Assembly: GCF_004000765.1 (NCBI RefSeq)
Contig: NZ_BILW01000009.1
Span: 1 to 64,000 of the forward strand
From: Paenibacillus chondroitinus NBRC 15376
GTDB lineage: Bacteria > Bacillota > Bacilli > Paenibacillales > NBRC-103111
DNA length: 64,000 nt
Reading direction: 5' to 3'
Position numbers and translations under genes: made by a program. The notes beneath the pieces are model-generated. The model had not been told where the DNA came from. It saw nothing but the letters and a program-made list of their open reading frames with translations, and made no database searches. This document shows positions 34,114-43,479 of this stretch, in pieces; position 1 is the stretch's first letter; each line of letters begins with the position of its first letter.

Positions 34114-34307
34114 CCCCTCTTCCTGACGCGAAAAACTTCCTTCTAATTCTTGTCACGTTAGCTTTTGCCAAGGTCTTTCCCTCTATACTGATCTGCGTTC
34201 AAGTCAGGGACACAATAAAATTTTCCAACTTTCGTAATAAAATCCTTCATTTCGCAGAGAATAATAAACGCATTCCTATGATCATTCTGGCGGGAGGTGT
34301 CATTCGC

Positions 34308-35987
34308 ATGGTCAAAACATCCAATCCATTGATGAAAAGCATCCTGCGTAAACGCACATCAATCAAGCAGGAGGATTCCAGTGGCGAGCAAAAAGATCTA
34401 CATGATTCGCTGGACTATCAATTCATTGAAGAGTTGAAGAAAACACCGCTCTCTCTGCTATTGGATGATAATCACGCCTTCATTAAAGCCATTTTCCAGG
34501 ACTGCTCCGATGTCGTCGTTCGCCAATTTGACATTGAGCCGAACATCCCTGCACTTCTGTTATTCGTAGACGGGCTCACGAACACCGAACTGTTGAATGA
34601 CACGATGAAGTCGCTCATGCTGATTGGCGGCGGAGAGACGTCCGTCCAGCGCATCGCAGACGCCATTCTCCCCGTCTCCCAAACACAGATCTCCGATAAT
34701 TACGGAGACCTGCTCGTTTCCGTGCTCGGCGGGGACGCCGCCCTGCTCGTTGAAGGAAACGCGAAGGCCATCCTGCTCGGCATTCGCGGAACAGAAAAGC
34801 GCTCCGTTGCAGAACCGGAGACGGAGACCGTCGTGCGCGGACCGAAGGAGGGGTTCGTGGAGAGCATTCGCACGAACACCTCGATGATCCGCCGCAAGCT
34901 GAAGACGCCCAGGCTGAAGATGAAATCCATGTGCGTCGGCAAAGAGAGCAACACCAATCTCGTCATCTGTTACATGGATGACTTGGCGATGCCCTCCCTT
35001 GTCGAGGAGGTGGTCAAACGGCTTGAGCTCATCAAGATCGATGCGATTCTGGAATCCGGCATGATTGAAGAGCTGATCCAAGACAATGCGTACTCCCCCT
35101 TTCCGCAGATGCAGTATACGGAGCGGCCTGATGTTGTGGCCGGGGCCTTGGTGCAGGGACGGGTAGCCATTCTCACGGACGGCACGCCGTTTGCGCTCAT
35201 CGTGCCTTTTGTTTTCATCCAAACGATGCAGACGGCTGAGGATTACTATGAGCGATTCCAAATCGGCTCTCTCCTAAGGTTGCTTCGTTATGTTTTCGTT
35301 TTTTTATCGCTGACGACGCCCGCTTTGTATGTCGCGATAACGACGTTCCATCAAGAACTACTACCAACGACCTTAATGCTAAGCGTCGCGGCATCCAGAG
35401 AAGCCATCCCGTTTCCCGCGGCCGTAGAGGCCTTCATCATGGAAATCACGTTCGAGGCGCTGCGCGAAGCCGGCATCCGACTCCCCAAAGCCGTTGGCTC
35501 TGCGGTTTCCATCTTGGGGGCGCTGGTCGTCGGACAGGCAGCCGTGCAGGCAGGGATTGTTTCTGCGCCAATGGTTATCGTTGTTTCCATTACCGGGATT
35601 GCCTCTTTCACAATCCCGCGCTTTAACGGCGCCATCGCCATTCGCATGCTGCGTTTCCCCATCCTTTTGGCGGGAGCGGTCTTTGGCTTCTATGGCATCT
35701 TCTTCTCGTTGATGATTTTAATTGGACATATGGCGAATCTCCGCTCTTTTGGCGTGCCTTACTTGTCGCCTATCGGACCTTTATCTTCCGGCGATATGAA
35801 GGATGTATTCGTTCGCGCCCCTTGGTGGGAGCTCAATAAACGTCCGGAATTCATGCCCGTTCAAGACGCCCACCGCATGGATGACAAACTCAGCCAACAG
35901 ATCATGCAGGACGGAGGCCTAGACGGAAGCTCGATCCAGCATAAGCATCACTCCAGTGAGGAGGGCAATCAGAATGGTTCATCCTAA
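34308..35987 (+). CDS. spore germination protein, GerA family A subunit
   Basis: The A subunit of a nutrient germinant receptor sits in the spore inner membrane. The 559-residue protein has a soluble N-terminal domain with DYQFIEELKK and GxTDxELLND-type elements. It then has about five membrane segments with the family motif PFPAAVEAFIMEITFEALREAG. The ATG at 34308 follows GGGAGG by 10 bases, so the frame from 34278 is rejected. It is the first gene of an A-C-small-B operon. A forespore promoter is expected but I could not identify one with confidence. Confidence 0.94.
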   Translation: MVKTSNPLMKSILRKRTSIKQEDSSGEQKDLHDSLDYQFIEELKKTPLSLLLDDNHAFIKAIFQDCSDVVVRQFDIEPNIPALLLFVDGLTNTELLNDTMKSLMLIGGGETSVQRIADAILPVSQTQISDNYGDLLVSVLGGDAALLVEGNAKAILLGIRGTEKRSVAEPETETVVRGPKEGFVESIRTNTSMIRRKLKTPRLKMKSMCVGKESNTNLVICYMDDLAMPSLVEEVVKRLELIKIDAILESGMIEELIQDNAYSPFPQMQYTERPDVVAGALVQGRVAILTDGTPFALIVPFVFIQTMQTAEDYYERFQIGSLLRLLRYVFVFLSLTTPALYVAITTFHQELLPTTLMLSVAASREAIPFPAAVEAFIMEITFEALREAGIRLPKAVGSAVSILGALVVGQAAVQAGIVSAPMVIVVSITGIASFTIPRFNGAIAIRMLRFPILLAGAVFGFYGIFFSLMILIGHMANLRSFGVPYLSPIGPLSSGDMKDVFVRAPWWELNKRPEFMPVQDAHRMDDKLSQQIMQDGGLDGSSIQHKHHSSEEGNQNGSS

Positions 35988-37149
35988 ACGGCTATGCCAG
36001 CTCTTATCGCTCCCCCTCCTGCTTGTCTGCCTGACAGGCTGCTGGGATCGAACGGAAACCAACGACATCGCGTTTGTTCTCACGTCTGCCGTCGACTTGG
36101 AGGACGACGGCAAATATCGTGTATCCTATATGCTGCCTCTCCCCGGCTCCATGGGCGGTGCAAGCGGCGGAGGCGGAGGCACCGCCGGCGGCAAGAGCTA
36201 CTACATCGACTCCGATGTAGGCGCTACGTTTCACGAAGCCAACACAAGACTCCAGATGCGCATGTCGCGGCGTTTGTTTCTCTCCCATCGGAGGACAATC
36301 GTGATTGGAGAGAAGTTGGCCAAGAAAGGCATCAGTGTGATCTTCGACACCGTTCCACGCTCACCGGAAAGCCGGATGACATCTTTCCTGGTCATATCCA
36401 AAGGCAAAGGCTATGACCTGCTGAACACCGAGCCGAAATTTGAACGGTTCCCAGCTGAAGTCATTCGGGAGCTGACGAAATCCAGGCAGTCCTTGGGGAC
36501 TTCCACCAAGGATATTGGCATTACGTTGAGCTTCAATAGTGATCCAATCCTGACATATTTGGAACCAAAGCAATCGCAGGCTTCCAAGGAACCTTCTCAT
36601 GAAATTCAAATGATTGGGTACGGACAATTTAAAGGCGACCGCTTGGTTGGCATTTACAAGGACCACGAGGCAGAAGGGCTCATGTGGCTGAGGAATCATG
36701 TGAAGGAATATCTCGTTTCCTTCCCGCCAGAAGAGGGAAACGCAAACCGGATTTCCATTACAGTGACGAAAGGTCAAACGCAAATCAAGCCTAGTCTTCA
36801 ACAAGACAAGGTCATCTTTGATATCCTCGTCGACGCGAGCGGCTCCGTACAAGAAGATCTATCGAATCTGGATCTGAACAAAGCCAAGGTGATGCGGAAA
36901 GTTGAGAAGCAGCTTGCGGAACAAATTATCAAGTCTATTCAGGCGGCGGTTAAGCAGATGCAAAAAGAAGGAACGGACTCTGCTCATCTTGGTTTGACTC
37001 TTTGGCGAAGCCACCCGTATGAGTGGAACAATGGTATAGAAGCGAAATGGGAAGCTTATTTCAAGAATGCGGAGTTCCGCATTCACGTCAGTGCTTCCAT
37101 TGAAGAAACCGGCCTGATCAACAAAAATGTTATTAAAGAGGGGATGTAA
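35974..37149 (+). CDS. spore germination lipoprotein, Ger(x)C family
   Basis: The 391-residue C subunit is a lipoprotein with signal peptide and lipobox LTGC, followed directly by WDRTE, the hallmark of Ger(x)C proteins. A glycine run (ASGGGGGTAGG) near residue 65 is an odd insertion in a flexible loop. The ATG at 35974 has GAGGAGG upstream and overlaps the end of the A gene by 14 bases, so the two are coupled. Confidence 0.94.
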   Translation: MVHPKRLCQLLSLPLLLVCLTGCWDRTETNDIAFVLTSAVDLEDDGKYRVSYMLPLPGSMGGASGGGGGTAGGKSYYIDSDVGATFHEANTRLQMRMSRRLFLSHRRTIVIGEKLAKKGISVIFDTVPRSPESRMTSFLVISKGKGYDLLNTEPKFERFPAEVIRELTKSRQSLGTSTKDIGITLSFNSDPILTYLEPKQSQASKEPSHEIQMIGYGQFKGDRLVGIYKDHEAEGLMWLRNHVKEYLVSFPPEEGNANRISITVTKGQTQIKPSLQQDKVIFDILVDASGSVQEDLSNLDLNKAKVMRKVEKQLAEQIIKSIQAAVKQMQKEGTDSAHLGLTLWRSHPYEWNNGIEAKWEAYFKNAEFRIHVSASIEETGLINKNVIKEGM

Positions 37150-37153
37150 CCTA

Positions 37154-37384
37154 TTGGATCGCATATTCATGATATGTTTTCTGATTACTATGGCAGGTTC
37201 ACTTCTCATCGATCGCAGGATGCTAAGGCAAGAGAAGGGCTCGATCAAGATGACCTATGGTTTTTTTACTTTTCTCACCCTAGGCCTCTTCTTCAGCAAG
37301 TACTTGCATTGGAAAGTCCCTATGCCTTCGCGTTTCTTTATTCATACCGTTTCTCCTTGGTTTGCAAGATTACTGGGCATCTGA
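37154..37384 (+). CDS. small membrane protein in the germination operon
   Basis: This 76-residue protein has two hydrophobic segments (about residues 3-18 and 36-52). The TTG at 37154 is chosen because AGAGGGG lies 7-11 bases before it, just past the C-subunit stop codon. It lies between the C and B genes with tight spacing. I do not recognise a family. Small membrane D-type proteins are known beside some germinant receptors and alter their activity, so a similar role is a reasonable inference. Confidence 0.6.
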   Translation: MDRIFMICFLITMAGSLLIDRRMLRQEKGSIKMTYGFFTFLTLGLFFSKYLHWKVPMPSRFFIHTVSPWFARLLGI

Positions 37385-37419
37385 GGGATAAGCATTAAGG
37401 GAAAAGGGTGGGATTCACC

Positions 37420-38799
37420 ATGGATCGAAAACAAGTGATCAATCAGCGGCAACTCTCCTGGTTAGCGTCTTCTGTCATCACAAGCGGAGGGATTCTCACT
37501 TTGCAAAATGTGCTGATCCGTATCTCACAGATGGATGCTTGGTACAGCTATTTGCCTTCTGTGTTCTATGTTTTTGGGGTGGCTAGCTTCTTTGGCTACA
37601 TCACGAAACATTATCCGCAAAAACATATTTTTGAAATTACACAAGAATTGCTGGGCCGTGTTGGCGGTACCATCGTGAATTTAATTATGATATTTCATTT
37701 CTGGCAAATTGTGATGCGCGATATTTCTTCCGTATCCAGATTCAGTACAACGCTCCTGCTTCACAATACACCGCTTGAAATACTAACGCTGTTGCCCTGC
37801 CTGCTGCTGATTTATTTCGGCAAAAGCAGCGTGGAAGTGATCGCGCGGGTGAATGATTTATTCTACCCTCTCTTTGTCGTTACAGTTCTAAGCATGCCGC
37901 TCTTGCTGTCGAATGAGTTATATTTGCAGCTTGTTACTCCTGCCATGACCATGCCGATTCAGCATGTTGCCGCAAGCTCTGTACTCACGATCGGCAGCGC
38001 AGGAGATATCTTCATTCTTGGGGCTTTTCTTCATATGATGAGCAATTCCAACCAAGTCAGATCTTCCATCCGACATGGCTCCCTGCTTGGCATTTTCCTG
38101 CTCACCATGGCGGTTTTCCTGATCTTGGTTGTTCTTGGACCCAAGATGCCCGGAAATTTCTTGTACCCCATCTACAATTTGGTTCAAACGATTCATGTCA
38201 CGGACTTTCTCGATCGTGTTGATCTCATCATCTTGATGATCTGGTATCCAACGGTGGCTTGTAAAATGATTACGATCTATATGGCTCTTCTGCTAGGTAT
38301 CTCTGCCATCCTGGATAAGCGCAACTACCCGACGATTAATAAACCTGTCGCACTGTGCATTGTGATGACCACGCTGTTGTCCTTTAAAAACACAACGGAT
38401 CTATTAGCGTTCTCTAACTACAGCGCTCCAGTTTTCGCGCTAGCTTATCAGCCTCTGTTGATCGTCATTATGGTTATCGCCATCGCCCGGAAGAAGCGCA
38501 AACTAGGCAAGCCAGCCGATATGAAAGACAGCTCGCCGAACAGTGAAGTTTCCGGCGTGCAAGCGTCTCAAAAAATTGGAAAACTTAGTCAACGTGTATC
38601 CTACAAGCATTGGCTTTGGGGAGGCAATGCCTTGATGATCCTTGCGGCTCTATGCTTGATGGTAGGACTTATGTTCAGCAAATACCATTCGGCCATCGGG
38701 AGCGTCTGCGCCATCATTTTCGCCATCTGCATGCTGCTGGCCTCGTTGACGACTTATATGGAGGTGAGCCAACTGAAACAAGTGGAAGCCGGCAAATGA
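37420..38799 (+). CDS. spore germination permease, GerA family B subunit
   Basis: The B subunit is a 459-residue membrane protein of the amino-acid/polyamine transporter superfamily with about ten helices, expected to bind the germinant. The family features LSWLASSVITSGGILTL and RVNDLFYPLFV are visible. A polar loop near residues 365-400 and two extra helices at the C terminus make it longer than the usual 365 residues. The ATG at 37420 follows AAAAGGGTGG. It is the last gene of the operon. Confidence 0.92.
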   Translation: MDRKQVINQRQLSWLASSVITSGGILTLQNVLIRISQMDAWYSYLPSVFYVFGVASFFGYITKHYPQKHIFEITQELLGRVGGTIVNLIMIFHFWQIVMRDISSVSRFSTTLLLHNTPLEILTLLPCLLLIYFGKSSVEVIARVNDLFYPLFVVTVLSMPLLLSNELYLQLVTPAMTMPIQHVAASSVLTIGSAGDIFILGAFLHMMSNSNQVRSSIRHGSLLGIFLLTMAVFLILVVLGPKMPGNFLYPIYNLVQTIHVTDFLDRVDLIILMIWYPTVACKMITIYMALLLGISAILDKRNYPTINKPVALCIVMTTLLSFKNTTDLLAFSNYSAPVFALAYQPLLIVIMVIAIARKKRKLGKPADMKDSSPNSEVSGVQASQKIGKLSQRVSYKHWLWGGNALMILAALCLMVGLMFSKYHSAIGSVCAIIFAICMLLASLTTYMEVSQLKQVEAGK

Positions 38800-38809
38800 A
38801 AGCGGGTAT

Positions 38810-38838
38810 AAAAAAAAAGCACCCGATTCACAGGTGCT
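38810..38838 (-). terminator. terminator of the ParM-like gene
   Basis: On the minus strand an AGCACC / GGTGCT stem is followed by a run of eight or nine T residues, 9 bases after the end of the actin-like gene. It may also help to end the convergent germination operon. Confidence 0.75.
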
Positions 38839-38846
38839 TGCTCGGT

Positions 38847-39938
38847 TTAGACAGGTGCTGCCTGGTTTAGCCGACTTTTGGCCACCTTCAGGTAGCCATG
38901 CATATTGAGGAATTCGCTATCGTTCGCGAAACGTAATTTAAGTGAACCTGCCGCCTCTTGGATGTAAGGTCTCAGGGCTGATGCGCCGCCGCCAATGACA
39001 TAGAAGCATTGAATGTCAGGATATTTGCGCCAGCGTTTCTTGATCATCTCGATCATGCGCAAAGCTGCGCGCCGGAAGTGCTGATCCACGATCGGGCGGA
39101 TGTCAACTTGACCTTCGCCAAGCAATTGAATCGTGAAATCGCGTTGCTTAATACGCTGCACGAGCTTAGCTCGGCTTGGAAACACGTAGCTGTAAGCATC
39201 TTCCACATCGCGAATGATCGCATCCAGATACGTCGCGATGCCAATTTGCTCGCCATGGCTGAAATGGTTATCAATCGCCATCCGTTTAATAACAGGGAAA
39301 TCCGTCGTCAATGCGCCAATCTCGCAAACGCCGATGCAACCATTGTAAATTTCTTCGTCCTTCACCATTAAACTGTCGTGGGTGGCCAGATGAAAAATAG
39401 CTGCGGCTCCTTCAATCGAAACAGCGACTTTGCGAATGGATACTTTGATCTTGCGGTTATGGAATTGCGGCGTGGATAGGAATGTGACTTCATGCTCGCC
39501 AAGTAACCTTTGTTCGAACTGTTGACTGTACTTCGCAAATGCACGAACAGGCAGCCCTGTTCCCAGCGTGTACTCCACTTCATCCACGGCGCCGTAACCG
39601 CTGTTGAAGGCTTGCGTGGCGAGACCTTGGTAGGCCAGCGCTGTAAGCGCGACAATAAGGGATTGATCCGAAATCGCTTTGTTATCGGTGTCTTCCAGCT
39701 CCAGGTTGTCTTCGTGTTCCAGCGCAAGCTGACCGACGAAATAACGTTGATTTCTTTGAGAAAGAGAGGGACTGTAAATCATGACGTCGAGCGCCTTCCA
39801 AGGGGAATCCTCTTCCTGTAAAATGTGCCTTTCGTAACCCGGCGCAATAATGTTCGGGATGACTAATGGTTCCCTGGATCCATCGAGCACCAGCTTAATG
39901 CTGTCGTTACCAATATCAATACCTGCAAGCTTAATCAT
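38847..39938 (-). CDS. ParM/StbA-family actin-like ATPase
   Basis: This 363-residue protein has the actin/HSP70 ATPase fold: phosphate-1 motif GIDIGNDSIKLVLDG at the start, a phosphate-2-like CEIGALTTDFP segment, and the adenosine motif YVIGGGASALRPYI. ParM/StbA proteins form filaments that move plasmids, but no plasmid partner gene (parR or centromere repeats) is seen here. Chromosomal relatives occur in Bacillota with little known function. The ATG at 39938 has GGAGG five bases upstream. It is a single-gene unit divergent from the M23/bactofilin pair; a link to cell shape is a guess. Confidence 0.88.
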   Translation of the reverse strand: MIKLAGIDIGNDSIKLVLDGSREPLVIPNIIAPGYERHILQEEDSPWKALDVMIYSPSLSQRNQRYFVGQLALEHEDNLELEDTDNKAISDQSLIVALTALAYQGLATQAFNSGYGAVDEVEYTLGTGLPVRAFAKYSQQFEQRLLGEHEVTFLSTPQFHNRKIKVSIRKVAVSIEGAAAIFHLATHDSLMVKDEEIYNGCIGVCEIGALTTDFPVIKRMAIDNHFSHGEQIGIATYLDAIIRDVEDAYSYVFPSRAKLVQRIKQRDFTIQLLGEGQVDIRPIVDQHFRRAALRMIEMIKKRWRKYPDIQCFYVIGGGASALRPYIQEAAGSLKLRFANDSEFLNMHGYLKVAKSRLNQAAPV

Positions 39939-40139
39939 GCGTGCCTCCACTCCAAATCTGCTGTCTTTCCTGTAATTGTTAAGAACATTCGATTATATCC
40001 GACACTATTCCTTCCTACTTTCGACTCATTTTGACTAGGACCAGTAGGTATAAGGAAGGTTTTTATCGGATCATGACGAATGTTGTTGTTAGATAGGCTT
40101 TACCAAATTCAACCACGATAAGGAGACAAATTAGCCTTT

Positions 40140-41168
40140 ATGAAGCTCAAATGGAAGCCAAAAAAACTGACGCTGGTGATCATACCGGATGCCAATCAAT
40201 CGGTCGTCAGGTTTCGAGTACCCCATTTATTCGCTTATATCGCAGCGGCCTGCTTTTCACTGCTGCTCCTTATAACCCTCATTACCTATGCCCTGCACGC
40301 GCAAACTACGAAAAAAGCCAATGCGCTGCAGGCTAAACTTAGTGGAGCGAGCCAGCAATGGAACGCGACCTTAACCTCGAAAGACAAGGCGATTGAACAG
40401 CTGCAAAATGAAGTCATTCAACTGTCCCAGCAAGCGGAGCAGATGAAATCGCAAGTCGAAGAAATGAAAAAATTCGAAAATGATCTCAAATCCATCTCGG
40501 GCCTCGATGCCAACGAAACCGGCAAAGCGGTCGCCAGCGCGACAGGATCAAGCAAAAACAAATCTACGGAGGAACAGACTCCCCCTGCTGCCACAAGCGG
40601 AATAGGCGGAAGTCCCAATCCAGCTTCTCAGGAAGCTATCATGCAGCTGGGCGAGCAGACATCCGCTTCTTTTACAGCGCTGAACAGCGAAGTGAAAGAA
40701 CTGCAAACCAGTTTAACCGAAACGAAACAAAAGGTTGCCGATAAACAACACCAGCTCGCAATAACGCCTACGCTGTATCCGACGAATGTAAAGATCGTCA
40801 CATCGACGTTTGGCTATAGAACCGACCCCTTCACACATAGCCCGAGCTTCCACTCCGGCATTGACTTTGGGGCCAGGGAGAATGATGCCGTCTACGCCAC
40901 CGCTGATGGAAAAGTCGTCAGCACCGGAAAGGATATTTACCACGGCAATAACATCGTCATCGAGCATTCCAAGGGCCTACGCACTTGGTATATGCATTTA
41001 AATAAAATTCTTGTCAACAATGGAGACAACGTCACCAAAGGTAGTACCATAGGCCTAGTTGGTTCCACAGGACGCAGCACTGGCCCGCACCTTCATTATG
41101 AAGTGCTCAAAAATGGAGAAAGCATTGATCCTAAACCCTATCTCAAAGCGAATCGAAAGGATGACTAG
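40140..41168 (+). CDS. M23-family peptidase, bactofilin-associated (copy 1)
   Basis: This 342-residue cell-wall endopeptidase has a short basic N terminus, one membrane helix (about 31-52), a coiled-coil region (about 58-125), a low-complexity linker and a C-terminal LytM domain. Zinc ligands are H238, D242 (HSGID) and H319 (HLH). It should sit in the membrane with the peptidase outside, cutting peptide cross-links. It is 5 bases upstream of a bactofilin gene. H. pylori and other bacteria pair M23 peptidases with bactofilins to set cell shape. A paralogue of the same layout is at 62596. Confidence 0.92.
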   Translation: MKLKWKPKKLTLVIIPDANQSVVRFRVPHLFAYIAAACFSLLLLITLITYALHAQTTKKANALQAKLSGASQQWNATLTSKDKAIEQLQNEVIQLSQQAEQMKSQVEEMKKFENDLKSISGLDANETGKAVASATGSSKNKSTEEQTPPAATSGIGGSPNPASQEAIMQLGEQTSASFTALNSEVKELQTSLTETKQKVADKQHQLAITPTLYPTNVKIVTSTFGYRTDPFTHSPSFHSGIDFGARENDAVYATADGKVVSTGKDIYHGNNIVIEHSKGLRTWYMHLNKILVNNGDNVTKGSTIGLVGSTGRSTGPHLHYEVLKNGESIDPKPYLKANRKDD

Positions 41169-41173
41169 ACACC

Positions 41174-41635
41174 ATGTTTAAATCCAAGAAAAACCTTATG
41201 AATCCAAATACGACAGATACGTTGATTGGAGAAGGAACCACCTTTGAAGGGCGCATTAAATCCGAAGCCAGCATTCGTATTGAAGGCGGGATCACAGGGG
41301 ATATCGAATGTGCCGGGGATGTGATCATCGGGGAACGCGGCGTAGTGAAATCCAACGTTTCAGCCAGAGATGTGATTCTTGCAGGGAATGTCCATGGCAA
41401 TATTACCACCAAAGGCAAACTGACCATAACGTCAACAGGCTCGCTGCATGGCAACATTAGCGCTGCTTCCTTTATTATTGAAGAAGGCGGGCAATTCCAA
41501 GGGAACAGCAAAATGGAAACAACATCCGCTGCTCCAGCATCTCAACCTCAGCCAAAAAACGAGCCGGACAGCCATATGAATCCTCCTGCTTCCAATACAA
41601 ATAGCACTTACAAAGGAAATACCATTGCAATGTAA
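41174..41635 (+). CDS. bactofilin (copy 1)
   Basis: Bactofilins are cytoskeletal proteins that polymerise without nucleotide through a right-handed beta helix. This 153-residue protein has the core DTLIGEGTTFEGRIKSEASI... through GGQFQGN (residues about 15-112), then a disordered Pro/Asn/Gln-rich tail. The N terminus is short and polar. It is co-transcribed with the M23 peptidase gene just upstream. A paralogue begins at 63597. Confidence 0.93.
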   Translation: MFKSKKNLMNPNTTDTLIGEGTTFEGRIKSEASIRIEGGITGDIECAGDVIIGERGVVKSNVSARDVILAGNVHGNITTKGKLTITSTGSLHGNISAASFIIEEGGQFQGNSKMETTSAAPASQPQPKNEPDSHMNPPASNTNSTYKGNTIAM

Positions 41636-41727
41636 GCAAATGGATCATCAGCGCTGCCCCTAGGAGATGCGATAAGAGCATGGTATAATGGTTGGAAATT
41701 CATTTCTAACTGCAGGAGACAGCGCCT

Positions 41728-42462
41728 ATGAAAGAACAAACGATACTTTTTGATCTTGATGATACATTAGTCCATTGCAATAAATATTTTGACGTCGTCA
41801 TTGACCAGTTCGTTGATCTCATGTTGACCTGGTTTTCCGGACATGGGCTGAACGCGCACGACATTAAGCAAAAACAGCTCCAAATCGATCTCGCCGGTAT
41901 TCATATCCATGGCTTCATGCCAGATCGTTTTCCCAAGTCATTTGTTGAAACGTATCAATGGTTTAGCAGGCACTTCAACCGGAAAATGAGCGCCAAAGAA
42001 GAATCATGGCTAATGCAATTAGGCCATACCGTGTATGAATACACGGTCGAACCTTATCCGCTCATGAACGAAACGCTCGATCAACTGCAGCAAGATGGCC
42101 ATCGGCTCTTCCTGTACACAGGCGGCGATGCATCGATTCAAATGAAAAAGGTCAAGGACCTAAGTCTGGACACCTATTTTCATGATCGAATCTTCGTAAC
42201 GGTGCATAAAACCAAGGAATTCATGGAAACGATCATGCATGAGCAAGGCTTTGATCGCAAACATACGTGGATGATCGGCAACTCCGTCAAAACGGATGTG
42301 CTGCCTGCCCTCCATGCGGGGATCCACTCCATCCACATTCCTGTCGAACAGGACTGGGCTTACAATACAGGAACGATCGATATCAAGCCTCAAGGAGCTT
42401 TCTACCAGCTCGGTTCCTTGCAGGAAGTTCCAACCACTATTCAGTCGTATATCAAGAAATAG
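41728..42462 (+). CDS. HAD-superfamily hydrolase
   Basis: The 244-residue protein has HAD motif I FDLDDT (nucleophile Asp9, Asp11), motif II in LFLYTGGD, a lysine (KTKEF) for motif III, and motif IV in MIGNSVKTDV. These make it a probable phosphatase with a helical cap domain. AGGAG precedes the ATG. The substrate cannot be told. It is followed by a strong terminator. Confidence 0.9.
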   Translation: MKEQTILFDLDDTLVHCNKYFDVVIDQFVDLMLTWFSGHGLNAHDIKQKQLQIDLAGIHIHGFMPDRFPKSFVETYQWFSRHFNRKMSAKEESWLMQLGHTVYEYTVEPYPLMNETLDQLQQDGHRLFLYTGGDASIQMKKVKDLSLDTYFHDRIFVTVHKTKEFMETIMHEQGFDRKHTWMIGNSVKTDVLPALHAGIHSIHIPVEQDWAYNTGTIDIKPQGAFYQLGSLQEVPTTIQSYIKK

Positions 42463-42478
42463 ACAAGACGCTAACGCA

Positions 42479-42526
42479 AAAAGGCTGTCCCTAAGTCATT
42501 AATTGACCAAGGGGCAGCCTTTTTTT
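42479..42526 (+). terminator. terminator of HAD gene
   Basis: AAAAGGCTG-type arms, with an inner CCC/GGG, pair across a loop of about 20 bases and end in a run of seven T residues. It also faces the convergent ABC gene. Confidence 0.85.
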
Positions 42527-42543
42527 AGGGTAGCCCTAATTGC

Positions 42544-43479
42544 TTATGCCGCTACATCACGTCTGCGGAATATTTCCCAGGAAAGCAGAATGAACAGTAA
42601 ATAGTAGACAACCAGAACGACAATGGAAAATCCAAGTGTCATGCCTTCCGCAAGCGGCTGACCCTTTAAGTAGGGGGTAAGATCCGTATTGGCAAAAAGG
42701 AAGTATTTGCCCCAGCTGTATCTTAAGAGAAGCATGGTAATGATCTGCCCGGCGAACATGATGAAGATACTGATACCGATGGCCAAAGAGGCACTTCGGA
42801 ATACGGTCGAGATCATAAACGCCAGCGTCACAATCATCACGAGCTCAATCAGCTTCAGCCCATAAGTAGCTAGCGTGAACACCAGCATGCTTCCTTCATG
42901 CACTTGCCCCTCTGCATCTACTTTCAAATGAGGAAGTCCAAGGCTTTGGAAGCCATACAGGAACCCATTCACAATGATAGCCGTGATAAACAAGACAATC
43001 AACAGGGTCACAGCAAACAGGAGCGTTGTTATATATTTGGAGAGAAGAATTTTGGCCCGGCTCGCCGGACGAATAAGCAGCAGTTTGATTGTTCCCCAAG
43101 TGAACTCACCGGCAACCATATCCCCGGCAATAATGACGGTAAACAGTGTCACTACGAGGATTATGCCAGAGGCCCTAATGGCTCCGCCCCAGAGCGTGTA
43201 ATCCGCAGGAGGATAATTATGGTCCACCATGTATTGCTGAAGCGCGATTTCTTCCTTCATCTCTTGTTTGAATTTGTCCGGAAGACTGTTGTTTTCCAGC
43301 TCTTTCTTATTATGCTCAATCGTCTCTACAGCACTAACCTTCCATTTATCGCTTACGTCAGTACCCGGATGATAAACGAGTCCGGCCAAGACAACAATAA
43401 CGATCAGCAATAGACCCAATATCCAAGTACGCAGCCTGCGATAAATTTTCATCTGCTCATTCTGGATTAAATTAAGCAA
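42544..43479 (-). CDS. ABC-2 type transporter permease
   Basis: This protein of about 311 residues has six or more helices: one near the N terminus, an extracytoplasmic loop, and five in the C-terminal half. The segment GDMVAGEFTWGTIKLLLIRPASRAKIL is characteristic of ABC-2 permeases of the BcrB/NatB type. The TTG at 43479, 8 bases after GGGGAG, fits family N termini better than the GTG at 43488. It overlaps the ATPase gene by 8 bases, so the two are coupled. The substrate is unknown; antimicrobial peptides or sodium are typical for the group. Confidence 0.88.
   Translation of the reverse strand: MLNLIQNEQMKIYRRLRTWILGLLLIVIVVLAGLVYHPGTDVSDKWKVSAVETIEHNKKELENNSLPDKFKQEMKEEIALQQYMVDHNYPPADYTLWGGAIRASGIILVVTLFTVIIAGDMVAGEFTWGTIKLLLIRPASRAKILLSKYITTLLFAVTLLIVLFITAIIVNGFLYGFQSLGLPHLKVDAEGQVHEGSMLVFTLATYGLKLIELVMIVTLAFMISTVFRSASLAIGISIFIMFAGQIITMLLLRYSWGKYFLFANTDLTPYLKGQPLAEGMTLGFSIVVLVVYYLLFILLSWEIFRRRDVAA

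Noticed and set aside
38847..39938. ParM-like gene as a sign of an integrated plasmid
   Set aside because: No parR, centromere-like repeats, replication or mobilisation genes lie nearby; flanking genes are ordinary chromosomal ones.
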